From assembly GCF_020514115.1 (NCBI RefSeq), contig NZ_VTKZ01000007.1, positions 44,593-108,592 of the forward strand: a stretch of 64,000 nucleotides of DNA, written 5' to 3'. Under the pieces are notes generated by a model. It was given only the letters and a program-made list of their open reading frames with translations. It was not told the DNA's origin and ran no database searches. Each line of letters begins with the position of its first letter. Position 1 is the stretch's first letter. Position numbers and translations under genes: made by a program. Of this stretch, positions 29,126 to 39,147 are shown piece by piece. The stretch is from Synechococcus sp. MU1642. GTDB lineage: Bacteria; Cyanobacteriota; Cyanobacteriia; PCC-6307; Cyanobiaceae.

Positions 29126-30000
29126 CTGCGTTGGCCTGATGGATCAGGCAAGGGTCGCTTTCGTCCATATAGCCACCAAAGCCCGATCATGCCCAGCGCG
29201 ACCAAGGTGAAACTCATCAATTGGGCGATGCGGATTCCCCCTTCGCAAGCGGGTGGAAGCGAACCGATACAGAGAGGATCAATGCGCAGACCTTCGATCC
29301 AGACACGGCCGAGGCTGTACCCCACCAAATACACGCAACTCATGGCACCCGATGGGAGGATCCCAGGAGCTTTCAGTCCGCGGCGAAAGAGCAGCACCAG
29401 CAGTCCGAAGAGCAACAGGTTCCAAATCGATTCATAGAGAAAGGTCGGGTGGAAAAACTCCGACGTGCTGTAGATCAGCGGGCGGCTCTGGGTCGGGATG
29501 AACAGTTTCCACGGCAGATCAGTCGGAACCCCAAAGGCCTCTGAATTGAAGAAATTCCCCCAGCGACCGATGGCCTGTCCCAAGGCCACGGAAGGAACCA
29601 GAACGTCCAGCACATCCCAGAAGGGTTGCCGACGCCAGCGGCAGAACAGGATCAGGGTGATTGTTCCCGCCAACAACGCACCGTGGATAGCAATCCCTCC
29701 TTCCCAGATGGCCAGGGTTTTGAGCGGGTTTGAGGCGTAGTTGTGCCACTCGAAGGCCACGTAGTAGATACGTGCTCCGATGACGGCAAACAGCACGAGC
29801 ACCGGCAGCAGATCGCTGATTAGGCCGTTCTCCAGCTTTCGAAGTTTGGCCAGGCGGCTGGAGAGGTTGAGGCCGATCAGCACGGCTGTTGCAATGAGCA
29901 GCCCGTACCAACGCAGGGGAAGGAACCAGTTTTCGGTATGAGGCAAAAATTCCCCTGGCGACTGGAAGGTCGCCAGGGGAAATAGGGCTTCAAGAGCCAT
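29122..30000 (-). CDS. lgt: Prolipoprotein diacylglyceryl transferase
   Basis: Adds a diacylglyceryl group to the lipobox cysteine of prelipoproteins at the plasma membrane. The 292-residue protein has seven helices. Lgt-specific segments include [16 protein letters not shown] (with the conserved Arg/His), [17 protein letters not shown] and the C-terminal [18 protein letters not shown] 30000 starts [15 protein letters not shown]; it lies 5 bp from the end of petA and overlaps cobM at its end. Confidence 0.95.
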   Translation of the reverse strand: MALEALFPLATFQSPGEFLPHTENWFLPLRWYGLLIATAVLIGLNLSSRLAKLRKLENGLISDLLPVLVLFAVIGARIYYVAFEWHNYASNPLKTLAIWEGGIAIHGALLAGTITLILFCRWRRQPFWDVLDVLVPSVALGQAIGRWGNFFNSEAFGVPTDLPWKLFIPTQSRPLIYSTSEFFHPTFLYESIWNLLLFGLLVLLFRRGLKAPGILPSGAMSCVYLVGYSLGRVWIEGLRIDPLCIGSLPPACEGGIRIAQLMSFTLVALGMIGLWWLYGRKRPLPDPSGQRS

Positions 30001-30005
30001 AGCGA

Positions 30006-30938
30006 TCAGACGCCCTCAGCTGCCTGAACTTTTTCGATCTGCCTCTTCTTCAGCACCAACATGATCTGAGCCAGAGCCACGGCAGCGAAGAAGGCGAGCA
30101 AGCCATAGATCCGAACGGGGTTCTGCAGAACAATTTCCGCGTCTACCTGGCCGAAGCCACCGACGTTGGGGTCGTTGGTCAGGGCAGCACCGGCTTCGAT
30201 GCTGTCACCAACACTGACAAGAACTTCAGGCCCAACCGGGATGGTCTCACTCACGCTGTTGCCGTCAGCGGCCTTGATGCTGACCACCCTGGCGCCGTTG
30301 TCGCCGGGCTCGATGGAGGCAATGGTGCCGCTGGCCGGAGCCGTGTAGACGGTGTTGTTGCTCTTCTCACCGGTGGGATACACCTGGCCACGGCCGCGGT
30401 TGCCACCCACGTGGATCTGATATTTGCCGAAGTGGATATTGCTGTCGGTAGCGGGATCAGGGGACAGAACAGGGAAGACGATCTCTTGGTGCTCGTCACC
30501 AGGAATCGGTCCCACCAGCAGGATGTTTGGCTGGTCATCGCTGTACTGGGTGAAGTAAACGCCTTCCGTCTCTTCCTTGATCTCCTCGGTCCAGCGGTCC
30601 TGAGGGGCCAGGGTGAAGCCATCTGGAAGCATCACAACAGCGCCCACCTGCATGCCCACGTCGCTGCCGTCCGCACCGATCTCCTGAAGCCCCTTTTCGT
30701 AGGGAACCTTGACGCTGGCGGTGAAGACGCTGTCGGGGAGTACTGATTGGGGAACTTCAGCTTGGGTCAGCTTTTTGGCCAGATGGCAGTTCGCACAAAC
30801 AATCTTGCCGGTGGCTTCCCGGGGGCTGTCGTAGTTCTGTTGAGCCCAGAAGGGGTAGGCCCAGCTGGCAGCCGGGGCAATCAGCAGAGCCAGTCCGATG
30901 ACCAGCGATCCAAGGAGAAGGGAGAGGTGACGACGCAT
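30006..30938 (-). CDS. petA: Apocytochrome f
   Basis: Largest cytochrome subunit of the b6f complex, passing electrons from the Rieske protein to plastocyanin or cytochrome c6 in the thylakoid lumen. The 310-residue precursor has a signal peptide ending SWA; the mature N-terminus begins Tyr-Pro-Phe, the Tyr being the unusual heme axial ligand. The covalent heme site is CANCH (about 48-52), and the C-terminal anchor is the hydrophobic stretch before KKRQIEK. ATG 30938 ([10 protein letters not shown]) was chosen because it gives a normal signal peptide. Translated with petC upstream. Confidence 0.97.
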   Translation of the reverse strand: MRRHLSLLLGSLVIGLALLIAPAASWAYPFWAQQNYDSPREATGKIVCANCHLAKKLTQAEVPQSVLPDSVFTASVKVPYEKGLQEIGADGSDVGMQVGAVVMLPDGFTLAPQDRWTEEIKEETEGVYFTQYSDDQPNILLVGPIPGDEHQEIVFPVLSPDPATDSNIHFGKYQIHVGGNRGRGQVYPTGEKSNNTVYTAPASGTIASIEPGDNGARVVSIKAADGNSVSETIPVGPEVLVSVGDSIEAGAALTNDPNVGGFGQVDAEIVLQNPVRIYGLLAFFAAVALAQIMLVLKKRQIEKVQAAEGV

Positions 30939-30976
30939 GGGACGGTGAGGAGATGCAGGCTTAAGGAAGGGAAAGA

Positions 30977-31513
30977 TCAGGCCCACCAGGGCTTATCACC
31001 AGTTCGGAAGTCGGTCTCAGTCCACTGGCTCATGAACACGTTGTCGTTCTCCACGCTGACGTTGGCCAGGGCCAGGGAGAGAGGGGCAGGGCCACGGACC
31101 ACCTTGCCGGTGGCGTCGTACTGACTTCCATGGCAAGGGCACATGAACTTGTTGGCACCGCTGTTCCAGGGAACGACGCAACCGAGGTGGGTGCAGATGG
31201 CGTTGATGCCGTAGCTGCCAATGGCGTCTTCGCCTTCAACGATCAGATAAGTGGGATCACCCTTGAGGCCCTGCACCAGGCTGCGATCGCCCTCTGGGTG
31301 GCTGGAGAGCCAACCGCTGGCTGTGATCGGGTTGCCCAGCTCATCCTTGGCACTGGTGCCACCGCCGCTGCCAGCGGCCTTGGGGGGGATGAAGTAATTC
31401 GCCACCGGGTAGAGGGCTCCCAGGGCCACACCAGTGACGGAGCCGAACGTCAGCAGATTCATGAACTGGCGACGACCCATTCCGGGCACATCGCTCGAGG
31501 AGAGTTGTGTCAT
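30977..31513 (-). CDS. petC: Cytochrome b6f complex Rieske iron-sulfur subunit
   Basis: Carries the 2Fe-2S cluster that takes electrons from plastoquinol. The 178-residue protein has a Tat-type N-terminus ([12 protein letters not shown]) fused to the membrane anchor and a Rieske domain. Cluster ligands are CTHLGC (107-112) and CPCHGSQY (125-132). The C-terminus [10 protein letters not shown] is typical of cyanobacterial PetC. It lies directly upstream of petA in one operon, with the end of petC 38 bp from the petA start. It diverges from the DUF3067 gene. Confidence 0.97.
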   Translation of the reverse strand: MTQLSSSDVPGMGRRQFMNLLTFGSVTGVALGALYPVANYFIPPKAAGSGGGTSAKDELGNPITASGWLSSHPEGDRSLVQGLKGDPTYLIVEGEDAIGSYGINAICTHLGCVVPWNSGANKFMCPCHGSQYDATGKVVRGPAPLSLALANVSVENDNVFMSQWTETDFRTGDKPWWA

Positions 31514-31560
31514 GGCGGACGTTCATCCAACTCGGATTGGCGACCATTATGGATGCTTAA

Positions 31561-31977
31561 GTGCCTGTCAAGCTTTGCAACGACAGGTGTCTTCCTGATC
31601 CTGCCGCTTCTGATTCTGTGCTTGAGATCGCCAACGCCGTGCCCGAGCCGCCGCTCAGCGTCGACGAGGTGATTGCCTGTCTACGCCAGCGCTGGCGGGC
31701 GACTTACGACCTTCAGTTGGTGGTTCGACGCCGTCGTTTGTACCTACAGGTGATGTGGGCCTATCTCGAGCAACAGTCGTTTCCGATGGACCTTGAGACC
31801 TATCGACAGCATCTCGGTGAAGTGCTGGATGTTGTGAATCGTCTTGGTTTGGCGGGTGAGGTGCGCCAATGGCTCGGTTCCACCCGTGACAAACCGCGTT
31901 TGGGTAAGGCGTTGAGTCTTCCGCTGGAGGCGACGGGGCCGGAGGCGGAAACGCTGATCAAGGAGTTTCTGGTCTGA
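31561..31977 (+). CDS. DUF3067 conserved cyanobacterial protein
   Basis: A 138-residue protein of the DUF3067 family, seen in cyanobacteria and plastids. The conserved core is PPLSVDEVIACLRQRWRATYDLQLVVRRRRLYLQVMWAYLEQQSFPM. The start is doubtful: GTG 31561 is the longest, GTGs near 31618 and 31639 are in frame, and the family core begins after residue 30. It diverges from petC across 47 bp and converges with tatC, overlapping it by 20 bp. Biochemical role unknown; a link to petC or to electron transport would be guesswork. Confidence 0.8.
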   Translation: MPVKLCNDRCLPDPAASDSVLEIANAVPEPPLSVDEVIACLRQRWRATYDLQLVVRRRRLYLQVMWAYLEQQSFPMDLETYRQHLGEVLDVVNRLGLAGEVRQWLGSTRDKPRLGKALSLPLEATGPEAETLIKEFLV

Positions 31978-32761
31978 ACGATTCGGTCAGAGCCACCAGG
32001 CCTACGCCAATTAAAAACAGTGCCGTGATGGCTCCAGCTAATAGCAGCATCGTGATCGGATCGGTGGATGGCGTTAGCACTGCTCCAGCTAGGGCTGAAC
32101 CCAGCACAACCCAGCGCCAGGCTCCAAGCATCGGCCTCCAGCGCACCAGCCCTAGAGCCCCGAGGAGCAGCTGCAGCACAGGGAGTTGAAACGCCAGCCC
32201 AGTGGCCAACATCAGCAGCAGAACAAAATCCAGATAACGCTCGATTGACCAAAGTGGCTCCACCACATCGGCGCCGTAGCTCACCAAAAAACGCAGGGCG
32301 GCAGGCACCAAGGCCCACCAGGCAAAGGCCAGGCCAACCATGAACAGAACCGCGGAGCCGGCGACGGCAGGGGCAATAAGACGTCGTTCGCGGATCGTCA
32401 GGCCAGGCAGCACGAAGGCCAGGATCTGAAACAGCACATAGGGCAGGGCCAAGGTGAGTCCGGCGTAGCCGGCAACCTTCAGCGAGACAAATAAAAACTC
32501 GCCCGGCGCGAGTTGAAGAAAATGAATGCCGCTGGCTGGCGCTTCCAGCAAGCGCACCAGCGGTTTAATCCCCAGCAGACAGGTCAGCGCTGCAATGACA
32601 ACGGCCAGCAAGCTGCGCAGAACCCGTTGACGCAGTTCCTCAAGGTGATCCACCAGAGGCATCTCCACCTCATTGGGTAAATCGGCATCGCCAGGTGCCC
32701 TCCCAATGCGAATGGGTGGTGGTGGTTGCAGAGCTGGGGGGCCTTCGGGGCGCTCAGACAC
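31958..32761 (-). CDS. tatC: Sec-independent protein translocase TatC
   Basis: Receptor for twin-arginine substrates at the thylakoid/plasma membrane. The 267-residue protein has six helices, the conserved MPLVDHLEELRQRVLRSLLAVVIA N-terminal motif, the FLFVSLKVAGYAGLTLALPYVL segment and the C-terminal FAWWALVPAALRFLVSYG and LTPSTDPITMLLLAGAI. Proline-rich residues 8-20 form an N-terminal extension. The proximity to petC (a Tat substrate) is noteworthy. It overlaps the convergent DUF3067 gene. Confidence 0.95.
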   Translation of the reverse strand: MSERPEGPPALQPPPPIRIGRAPGDADLPNEVEMPLVDHLEELRQRVLRSLLAVVIAALTCLLGIKPLVRLLEAPASGIHFLQLAPGEFLFVSLKVAGYAGLTLALPYVLFQILAFVLPGLTIRERRLIAPAVAGSAVLFMVGLAFAWWALVPAALRFLVSYGADVVEPLWSIERYLDFVLLLMLATGLAFQLPVLQLLLGALGLVRWRPMLGAWRWVVLGSALAGAVLTPSTDPITMLLLAGAITALFLIGVGLVALTESFRPETP

Positions 32762-32787
32762 GGACGCGGGTCGGGCGGCGCAACAGG

Positions 32788-34467
32788 TCAGCCCGAATGT
32801 GGGCTCAGGCTAGGGGTAAGCAGCCGTTCTTCCGCACCCTGGGGATCCCCCCAGCGGATTTCAGCTTGCCCATGACGCACGGTGCCTGGTCCGGCACCGG
32901 GAATTCGCTGCAGCTGATCGGTGGGCACCATCACCACCGCCACCAGCATGTTGCCCCGAGCGCGACTGAAATAGGCCGCCAGATCTGTTGCCATTACCAG
33001 GTCTGATTCCTCGGCCAGCCCATTGGAGCTCTTCAACACCACATGACTCCCTGGGCATTCCTGGGCGTGAAACCACAGGTCACCACTGCGGGCCTGGCGC
33101 AGCGAGATCCAGTCGTTCTGGCGGTGGTTCCGCCCCACCTGAACCTTGAGGCCTCCCGGAGTAGTTAGTTCCAGCGGCTTGGGCTGGTTCCGTTGCCGCT
33201 GGTGTCTTGTGTTGCCACGGCGTTCCTTGGGCTGCAGCAGCTCATCGAGTTCCTCCCGCAGATCATTCAGGGCGGAGAGGCGTGCTGGGCAGTCCTGCCA
33301 GGTTGCACTCAGTTGATCCTCCATGAAGGTTTCGCTCTCGTTTATCAGCTCAAGACGTCGCTGATGGTGCTTCAGCCGCTGCTCAAGGATCGGGCGCGAT
33401 CTCCGTAGTTTTTTGGCCCGGCGATACAGCGACTGGGCTTCATCGACTTGGTCGCGGCTTGGGTTGCCGAGGCAAAGGAGAGCGTCCGCCTGGCGTTGAA
33501 GGGCCCCGTGCCCTTCGGTGGCGTTCAGGCGCTGGCGTTGGTCCTCCTGGGCGGCCTGTTCTTTGCTGCGCCAACGCTCTAGGCGTTGACGCAGCTCATG
33601 GTTGACCCGTGCCAGGGCCCGTTGCTCTTGGCATTGCTGGTGCAGGGATCCCAGCGTTAGAGCCAGAGCGGGTTGTGGATGCACTTCGGTAGTGGGAGCT
33701 CCCCAGACCCTGTAACGACCGTCGTTCTCCACCACGAGGGCGAACTGTTCGCTCTCGAGCTGCTCCAACCAGAGAGACCAGCGCTCAAAGAGGTGGTTCC
33801 ACTGGCTGGCAACCAGGCTGTCCACCGGGGCGTTCAAGTGGTCTCCGGCCAGCTGTCCAGCAAGGGCTGGGCTGATCCCCTGATAGGTCTGCTGAAAGGC
33901 CTTGCGCAGGGGGATCGGGACGAGAGAGAGCCGCTCCTTCCAGCGTTCAAAGCCCTCCGTTCGATCCGGTGCCAATCCCTGAAGCATTGGGGGGTGGCTA
34001 TAGGAATCACCGGTGGAGAGAGGGCGCACGCGGGACTGATGGTCCCGGACCTGGCGCCCCAGAGCAATGATGTTGCGTTCCTCATCAAGGAGCAGCAGGT
34101 TGCTGTGCCGTCCCATCAGCTCCAGAACGAGCACCCGCTGGATCGGTTCCCCAGGACGTTGGGCAAACCGGAATTCCACCACACGTTCAAAGCCGCTCTG
34201 GTGAAGCTCTACAAGAGCCAGCTGGCGGAGGCTGTGTTGCAACTGTTGCGCGAAGGTGCTGCCGCTGCCGCTGCGCGGGGGAGGGTTGACCTCCACCAGC
34301 CGAGGTGCTTCTGCTTGCCAACTCAGTTCCAGCCACACCATCCCCTTGAGGCTGCGGCATCCCAGTTGAATCGTTGCCGGGTCCGGTTGTTGGGCCTTTT
34401 CGAAACGGCTTGGTACCAGCTTTGGACGCAGATCCCAGAGCACCGCGCGAAGCGTGGTGAGATCCAT
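32788..34467 (-). CDS. NFACT/Rqc2 family RNA-binding protein
   Basis: Member of the fibronectin-binding-like (FbpA/NFACT) family that includes bacterial RqcH, which adds C-terminal alanine tails to nascent chains on stalled 50S subunits. About 559 residues from ATG 34467 ([17 protein letters not shown]); a start 48 bp upstream is possible. The N-terminal NFACT-N core, the central coiled coil (about residues 270-390) and the C-terminal NFACT-R domain ([20 protein letters not shown]...[19 protein letters not shown]) are all visible. It diverges from gmk. Confidence 0.85.
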   Translation of the reverse strand: MDLTTLRAVLWDLRPKLVPSRFEKAQQPDPATIQLGCRSLKGMVWLELSWQAEAPRLVEVNPPPRSGSGSTFAQQLQHSLRQLALVELHQSGFERVVEFRFAQRPGEPIQRVLVLELMGRHSNLLLLDEERNIIALGRQVRDHQSRVRPLSTGDSYSHPPMLQGLAPDRTEGFERWKERLSLVPIPLRKAFQQTYQGISPALAGQLAGDHLNAPVDSLVASQWNHLFERWSLWLEQLESEQFALVVENDGRYRVWGAPTTEVHPQPALALTLGSLHQQCQEQRALARVNHELRQRLERWRSKEQAAQEDQRQRLNATEGHGALQRQADALLCLGNPSRDQVDEAQSLYRRAKKLRRSRPILEQRLKHHQRRLELINESETFMEDQLSATWQDCPARLSALNDLREELDELLQPKERRGNTRHQRQRNQPKPLELTTPGGLKVQVGRNHRQNDWISLRQARSGDLWFHAQECPGSHVVLKSSNGLAEESDLVMATDLAAYFSRARGNMLVAVVMVPTDQLQRIPGAGPGTVRHGQAEIRWGDPQGAEERLLTPSLSPHSG

Positions 34468-34553
34468 TGGCTGCAGGCTGGTGGATGCGATCACCTGAAG
34501 CACCGGACGGGGCATTGGGGCTTCCTACTCTGCTGACCCACGCAGACGCCGCT

Positions 34554-35111
34554 ATGTCCACCAGTGGAAAGCTCACCTTGATCACCGGCCCCAGTGGAGT
34601 CGGCAAGGGAACCCTGGTGAACCAGCTGCAGGAGCGCCATCCCCAGATTTGGCTGTCGGTGTCGGCCACCACCCGTTCTCCGCGCCAGGGGGAGCAGGAC
34701 GGCATCAATTACTTCTTCCACAGCCATGCGGGGTTTGAGGCCTTGGTGGAGCAGGGGGGTTTTCTGGAGTGGGCGGAATTCGCGGGAAATTGTTACGGCA
34801 CTCCCCGAGGTCCTGTTGAGGAACAAATGACGGCGGGGCGCCCCGTGCTTTTGGAGATTGAGTTGGAAGGTGCCCGCCAGGTGCGTCGCAGTTTCCCGGA
34901 TGGCTTTCAGATTTTTCTGGCTCCCCCCAGCTTTGAGGAATTGGAGTGCCGGATCCGCGGTCGCGGCACCGATTCGGAGGAGGCCATTCAGCGCCGCTTA
35001 ACTCGCGCTCGAGAGGAACTCAAGGCTCAACATGAATTCGACGCCGTCGTGATCAACGACGATCTCGAATCAGCTTTGAACCAGGTGGAGACGCTGATGG
35101 GGCTGGGATAA
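34554..35111 (+). CDS. gmk: Guanylate kinase
   Basis: Phosphorylates GMP to GDP for nucleotide pools. The 185-residue protein shows a P-loop [17 protein letters not shown] near residues 8-24, the GMP-binding [20 protein letters not shown] segment and the [28 protein letters not shown] central part. ATG 34554 (MSTSGKLTL) starts the conserved region; the upstream in-frame codons belong to the divergent region. Convergent with psaJ; the terminator at about 35150 lies between. Confidence 0.96.
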   Translation: MSTSGKLTLITGPSGVGKGTLVNQLQERHPQIWLSVSATTRSPRQGEQDGINYFFHSHAGFEALVEQGGFLEWAEFAGNCYGTPRGPVEEQMTAGRPVLLEIELEGARQVRRSFPDGFQIFLAPPSFEELECRIRGRGTDSEEAIQRRLTRAREELKAQHEFDAVVINDDLESALNQVETLMGLG

Positions 35112-35146
35112 CGCGGAGCTGATCTTGGCAACGCGATGCGGGCACG

Positions 35147-35168
35147 AAAAAAGGAACCCGAAGGTTCC
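35147..35168 (-). terminator. Intrinsic terminator of psaF-psaJ
   Basis: A six-base-pair hairpin (GGAACC at 35153-35158 with GGTTCC at 35163-35168) encloses a four-base loop; on the reverse strand the RNA has a UUCG loop followed by a U6 run (A6 on the plus strand at 35147-35152). It sits downstream of psaJ and close to the end of gmk. Confidence 0.85.
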
Positions 35169-35195
35169 CTTTAGACAATGTTGATAACCCGCGGC

Positions 35196-35312
35196 TCACA
35201 TCGGGTGAAAGAGAAGATCGGGGAAGAAGCGGTTCCACTCGATCAGGATTCCTGCGGTGGCTGTGAACCAGATGGCTGCAACCACTGGAGCTGCGGTCAG
35301 AAACTTGTTCAT
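35196..35312 (-). CDS. psaJ: Photosystem I reaction centre subunit IX (PsaJ)
   Basis: Small membrane subunit of PSI that stabilises PsaF and chlorophyll binding. The reverse-strand frame encodes 38 residues, [20 protein letters not shown] and onward to [13 protein letters not shown], which is typical of PsaJ in length and in the [10 protein letters not shown] ending. Below usual gene-length cutoffs. Follows psaF by 32 bp and precedes the terminator, so psaF-psaJ is a bicistronic unit. Confidence 0.95.
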   Translation of the reverse strand: MNKFLTAAPVVAAIWFTATAGILIEWNRFFPDLLFHPM

Positions 35313-35344
35313 TGTTGAGGGAGCAAGGGTTGAAGTCGTATGAA

Positions 35345-35821
35345 TCAGCGCGGTGAAACAGTCACCTTGCTGTCGTCTTCGAGCAGCTTGCCGCTGGTGA
35401 ATTCACCGAAAGCAGCGAGTGGCCAAGTGGCGGCAGCCAGAAGGCTCTTGAACGCAATGCTGCGATCGATGAAAATTTCGTACTGGGCAGCATTCTTGCC
35501 GCGGGTTGCTTTCAGATACTCACGACCGGCCCAGCCGATGCAGCCGGCGACGTACAGGAACATGATCCCGGGATAAACGAAATCACCGGCATGGCTCCAG
35601 CGGCCATCGACGATCAAGTGGGGAAGACCATCCTCACCACAGGAGGCCTGGCTGTACATCTCGAAGCGGGCTTTGGCCTGAGGCGTTGAAGCGGCAGCGG
35701 CACGCTGCTGGAAGCGGGCGCTTTCAGAACAGGGTGTGAGGCCAGCCACATCCGCCTTGGCGACGGGGGCGAAGCCGAACACCAGGAGTGCTGAAAGCAC
35801 GACGGCGAAGAGACGACGCAT
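35345..35821 (-). CDS. psaF: Photosystem I reaction centre subunit III (PsaF)
   Basis: Lumenal-facing PSI subunit that helps dock plastocyanin or cytochrome c6. The precursor is 158 residues from ATG 35821 ([23 protein letters not shown]), with a cleavable signal peptide, then [18 protein letters not shown], conserved Cys residues, [19 protein letters not shown] and a hydrophobic segment [20 protein letters not shown]. Upstream in-frame codons reach 35926 but overlap the divergent tsaD start. First gene of the psaF-psaJ unit. Confidence 0.96.
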   Translation of the reverse strand: MRRLFAVVLSALLVFGFAPVAKADVAGLTPCSESARFQQRAAAASTPQAKARFEMYSQASCGEDGLPHLIVDGRWSHAGDFVYPGIMFLYVAGCIGWAGREYLKATRGKNAAQYEIFIDRSIAFKSLLAAATWPLAAFGEFTSGKLLEDDSKVTVSPR

Positions 35822-35898
35822 CGGAACGATTCCTCTGAACGGTGCCCCGAAAGGGCAAGATGTCACAAGACGGAGATTAGGAGAGGCGCATCGCTCCG

Positions 35899-36972
35899 AT
35901 GCATGCAGTGCTTGCCCTCGAAACAAGTTGTGACGAGTCTGCGGCTGCGGTCCTGCGCCGTCATGCTGATGGACGAATCGACGTTCTGGCGTCGCGGATT
36001 GCGTCCCAGGTAGAGGAGCATGCCCTTTGGGGTGGTGTGGTGCCTGAAATCGCCTCGCGTCGTCACGTCGAGGCCCTGCCTGGGCTGGTGGAGGCCGTTG
36101 TTAACGAGGCGGGTGTCGCTTTGGGGCAGCTGGATGCCATAGCGGCAACGATCACTCCAGGCCTGGCTGGGGCTCTGATGGTGGCGTCGGTCACCGGCCG
36201 CACCCTTGCTGCGCTGCATCAGCGCCCCTTCCTCGGCATCCATCATCTGGAAGGCCATTTGGCCTCGGTGATGCTTGGAGATGTTCCACCGCAAGCGCCT
36301 TATTTGGTGCTGCTAGTGAGTGGAGGCCATACCGAGCTGATCCTGGTGGCTGACGACGGGGGGATGACGCGTCTAGGCCGAAGCCATGACGATGCCGCTG
36401 GAGAAGCTTTTGACAAGGTGGCGCGCCTGCTCGGTCTGGGATACCCCGGAGGCCCTGCCATCCAGGCTGTTGCCGATACGGGTGATGCAACGCGCTTCCG
36501 CCTGCCCAAGGGGCGGATTTCATTGCCGGGCGGTGGGTTTCACCCTTACGACTTTTCCTTCAGTGGTCTGAAGACAGCCATGCTCCGCACCGTGGAAACC
36601 CTGCGGCAGACCAGCGATCCGCTGCCTCTTGCCGATCTGGCCGCCAGTTTCGAACAGGTGGTGGCAGATGTTCTGGTGCAACGCAGCCTCCGCTGTGCTG
36701 AAGACCATGGTGTTCAGCAACTGGTGATGGTCGGCGGTGTCGCAGCGAACCGTCGCCTGCGCCAATGCATGCTCGAACAGGGGAAGCAGCGGGGCATAGC
36801 CGTTTCCATCGCTCCCCTGGCCTTCTGCACCGACAACGCTGCAATGATCGGAGCTGCGGCCTTGCTGCGTCTTAGCCAGAACACGGCTTCCACCCCGCTT
36901 GAATCGGGCGTTGCAGCCCGCTGGCCTTTGGATCAGGCGAATGCCCTTTACACATCAGACCCACCTTTTTAG
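35899..36972 (+). CDS. tsaD: tRNA N6-adenosine threonylcarbamoyltransferase
   Basis: Transfers threonylcarbamoyl to A37 of ANN-decoding tRNAs. The 357-residue ASKHA protein begins [19 protein letters not shown]; the metal ligand motif is [12 protein letters not shown], and later come [38 protein letters not shown], and [11 protein letters not shown]...[15 protein letters not shown]. Part of the translation-rich segment of the window. Starts 77 bp from the psaF start on the other strand. Confidence 0.96.
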   Translation: MHAVLALETSCDESAAAVLRRHADGRIDVLASRIASQVEEHALWGGVVPEIASRRHVEALPGLVEAVVNEAGVALGQLDAIAATITPGLAGALMVASVTGRTLAALHQRPFLGIHHLEGHLASVMLGDVPPQAPYLVLLVSGGHTELILVADDGGMTRLGRSHDDAAGEAFDKVARLLGLGYPGGPAIQAVADTGDATRFRLPKGRISLPGGGFHPYDFSFSGLKTAMLRTVETLRQTSDPLPLADLAASFEQVVADVLVQRSLRCAEDHGVQQLVMVGGVAANRRLRQCMLEQGKQRGIAVSIAPLAFCTDNAAMIGAAALLRLSQNTASTPLESGVAARWPLDQANALYTSDPPF

Positions 36973-37014
36973 AGAAGCCTTTTAGGCTTGATAGAGCTGT
37001 TCGGTCTCTGCGTA

Positions 37015-37191
37015 GTGGATCAACCAGAAACCAGATCAGATGCTCCGGAGCCCGTGGAGGCAGAAGAGCTGAACGCCTGGAAGCGTGGCTTTACTCCGCA
37101 GGCCGAAATCTGGAACGGCCGTCTGGCGATGATCGGCCTGTCCGCAGGGATCGCTGTCGTTCTTTTGGTGCGTGTGTTCAGCGGTGGCTGA
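37015..37191 (+). CDS. High-light-inducible protein (Hli / small CAB-like)
   Basis: Single-helix chlorophyll-binding stress protein of the CAB/ELIP/HLIP family. About 58 residues from a GTG start (VDQPETRSDAPEP). The signature is AEIWNGRLAMIGLSAGIAVVLL, matching the ExxNGRxAMIG helix-1 consensus that binds chlorophyll. Start not certain because the open frame extends to 36988. Such proteins bind chlorophyll and carotenoid during stress and are often light-regulated. Adjacent to tsaD and to a small reverse-strand gene with a gap of 0-1 bp. Confidence 0.92.
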   Translation: MDQPETRSDAPEPVEAEELNAWKRGFTPQAEIWNGRLAMIGLSAGIAVVLLVRVFSGG

Positions 37192-37350
37192 TCAGCTTCG
37201 GCCCCGCAGGGCCTGAGCCAGCTCGTTGGATTTGAGGCTGACGGCCACAGCATGTGCGCCGGGTTTTGAACCTCCCGGGATCGTTTTGAGGTACAGGCTG
37301 AGTTTGGGCGCGGCGGGAAGCTGGGGGGGGGGGTGAACCGGCTGAGCCAT
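37192..37350 (-). CDS. Small basic protein of 52 residues, hypothetical
   Basis: The reverse-strand frame from ATG 37350 reads MAQPVHPPPQLPAAPKLSLY and continues LKTIPGGSKPGAHAVAVSL to SNELAQALRGRS. The proline-rich head and the basic folded-looking tail suggest a real but unknown protein; a longer in-frame ATG at 37413 adds 21 unlike residues. Tail to tail with the hli gene, the stops being adjacent. No domain recognised. Gene reality moderate. Confidence 0.5.
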   Translation of the reverse strand: MAQPVHPPPQLPAAPKLSLYLKTIPGGSKPGAHAVAVSLKSNELAQALRGRS

Positions 37351-37463
37351 GTTGATGGCGCGAGATCTTTCATCAGGATCGTCTCGATGCTGGGACTGGC
37401 AAGGATTTCTCACTGTTCTCTCCGTGTTGACGCCCGTAAACTCCAGCGGTCCGTCTGGATGGA

Positions 37464-38576
37464 ATGGCTGAACGGCCCCGCGTCACGATCGTTCTGGGAA
37501 CGCGTCCAGAGGCGATCAAGCTGGCTCCGGTCATCCGGACGTTTCAAGCCTGTGATGCATTGCAGACCCGTGTCGTCCTGACCGGTCAGCACCGCGAAAT
37601 GGTGGGCCAGGTGATGGATCTGTTCCATCTCCAGGCAGATCAGGATCTCAATCTGATGGCACCCCGTCAGACTCTGACCCATGTCACCTGTGCTGCACTG
37701 CAAGGGCTGCGGGAAGACTTTCAGGCCTATCCGCCGCAGTTGGTCTTGGTGCAGGGCGACACCACCACGGCGTTTGCAGCTGGTTTGGCTGCGTTTTACG
37801 AGCAGATCCCGGTTGGCCATGTGGAGGCCGGTCTGCGCACCGACAATCTTCTGGATCCCTTCCCGGAAGAAGCCAACCGTCGGCTTCTCTCCCAGATCGC
37901 GACCCTTCATTTCGCGCCGACGGCTAAGGCGGAATCCAACCTGAAAGCATCCGGGGTGGTCGGGGAGATCTCCGTGACCGGCAACACCGTGATCGATGCG
38001 TTGTTGATGATGGCGGAATCGGCGCCGGATGTTCGCTTTGATGGCCTCGACTGGGAGCAACAGAGGGTGATCCTCGCCACGGTCCATCGGCGTGAAAACT
38101 GGGGTGAGCGTCTGCACGACATCGCTGCAGGCATGCTGCAGGTGCTTGAGCGCTACCCCGACACGGCGCTGCTGCTGCCGATGCACCGCAACCCTACGGT
38201 GCGTGAACCGCTGCAGGCTCTGCTTGGAAGCCATCCCCGTGTCGTTTTGACCGAACCTCTGGACTACGACCGTCTCGTCGCAGCGATGAAAGGTTGCTGT
38301 CTGTTGCTCACCGATTCCGGTGGTCTCCAGGAGGAGGCCCCTGCGCTCGGAAAACCTGTACTGATTCTACGGCGAACCACAGAGCGGCCGGAGGCCGTTG
38401 ATGCGGGAACAGCCCGGCTGGTGGGCACCGATCCCGATGTGATCCTGGAAGAGACCTCGCGGTTGCTTGGGGATGCCACGGCTTATCAAGAGATGTCCCG
38501 CGCCGTTAACCCCTTCGGCGATGGTCACGCCAGCGAACGCATCCTTGAGCGTTGTCGCCGACAGCTCGGGGTCTGA
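37464..38576 (+). CDS. wecB: UDP-N-acetylglucosamine 2-epimerase (non-hydrolysing)
   Basis: Interconverts UDP-GlcNAc and UDP-ManNAc for surface polysaccharide or wall-linked sugars. The 370-residue protein shows VLGTRPEAIKLAPVIRTF at the start, VQGDTTTAFAAGLAAFY, VGHVEAGLRT, VHRRENWGERL, and the LTDSGGLQEEAPALGKPVLILR loop followed by TERPEAV. Not linked to other sugar genes here; nanE lies 20 kb away. Its end overlaps the next gene by about 56 bp if that begins at 38521. Confidence 0.95.
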   Translation: MAERPRVTIVLGTRPEAIKLAPVIRTFQACDALQTRVVLTGQHREMVGQVMDLFHLQADQDLNLMAPRQTLTHVTCAALQGLREDFQAYPPQLVLVQGDTTTAFAAGLAAFYEQIPVGHVEAGLRTDNLLDPFPEEANRRLLSQIATLHFAPTAKAESNLKASGVVGEISVTGNTVIDALLMMAESAPDVRFDGLDWEQQRVILATVHRRENWGERLHDIAAGMLQVLERYPDTALLLPMHRNPTVREPLQALLGSHPRVVLTEPLDYDRLVAAMKGCCLLLTDSGGLQEEAPALGKPVLILRRTTERPEAVDAGTARLVGTDPDVILEETSRLLGDATAYQEMSRAVNPFGDGHASERILERCRRQLGV

Positions 38577-39147
38577 AGCGTCCCTCAGCAGCGATGGCTG
38601 TTACCGCTGGTGGCTGCGGCGCTGCCTGGGTACAGGCGAAGGGGGCCTGATCTTCGTGGGTCTAAACCCCTCGAGAGCTAATGGCCAGCGTGATGATCCG
38701 ACCCTGCGCCGTTTGATCGGCTTCGCGAGGCAATGGGGATATCGGGAGTTACTGGTGCTGAATCTGTTCGCCCGGATGTCGCCGTCTCCGGCGGCGCTGC
38801 TGCGGGTGAAGGACCCCATCGGTGAGCAGAACGACGCGATCTTGAACTGCTGGTTCAACCACTGGTCCCGGACATCTGGGGTTGATCTCTGGTGTGGATG
38901 GGGGGCGCGGGGGGCGCGATGGCACCGGGCTCAGCTGGTTCTTGGAAACATTCAGCGTTTGCTGCCGAAACGCCAACGCTCTGTTCCCGACTCGCCGCAA
39001 CCACTGATGCTGGGTCAGACGGCCTCGGGGCAACCGCGCCATCCGCTTTATGCCCCGCGCAACGCCTGTCTTCGCCCTTTTCTCTGGGCAGACCCGGAAC
39101 CGATCCGTCATCCTGTGGGGACAGTGATGGATGTCTTTCTGCACTGA
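38521..39147 (+). CDS. DUF1643 family protein
   Basis: About 208 residues. The core CYRWWLRRCLGTGEGGLIFVGLNPSRANGQRDDPTLRRLIGFARQWGY and the LFARMSPSPAALLRVKDPIGEQNDAI part match DUF1643, a family of unknown function. Start uncertain: ATG 38521 is the most likely, overlapping the wecB end; an in-frame TTG at 38548 is an alternative. The TGA overlaps the next ATG (TGATG), so translation is coupled to the 81-residue protein. Confidence 0.82.
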   Translation: MVTPANASLSVVADSSGSEASLSSDGCYRWWLRRCLGTGEGGLIFVGLNPSRANGQRDDPTLRRLIGFARQWGYRELLVLNLFARMSPSPAALLRVKDPIGEQNDAILNCWFNHWSRTSGVDLWCGWGARGARWHRAQLVLGNIQRLLPKRQRSVPDSPQPLMLGQTASGQPRHPLYAPRNACLRPFLWADPEPIRHPVGTVMDVFLH

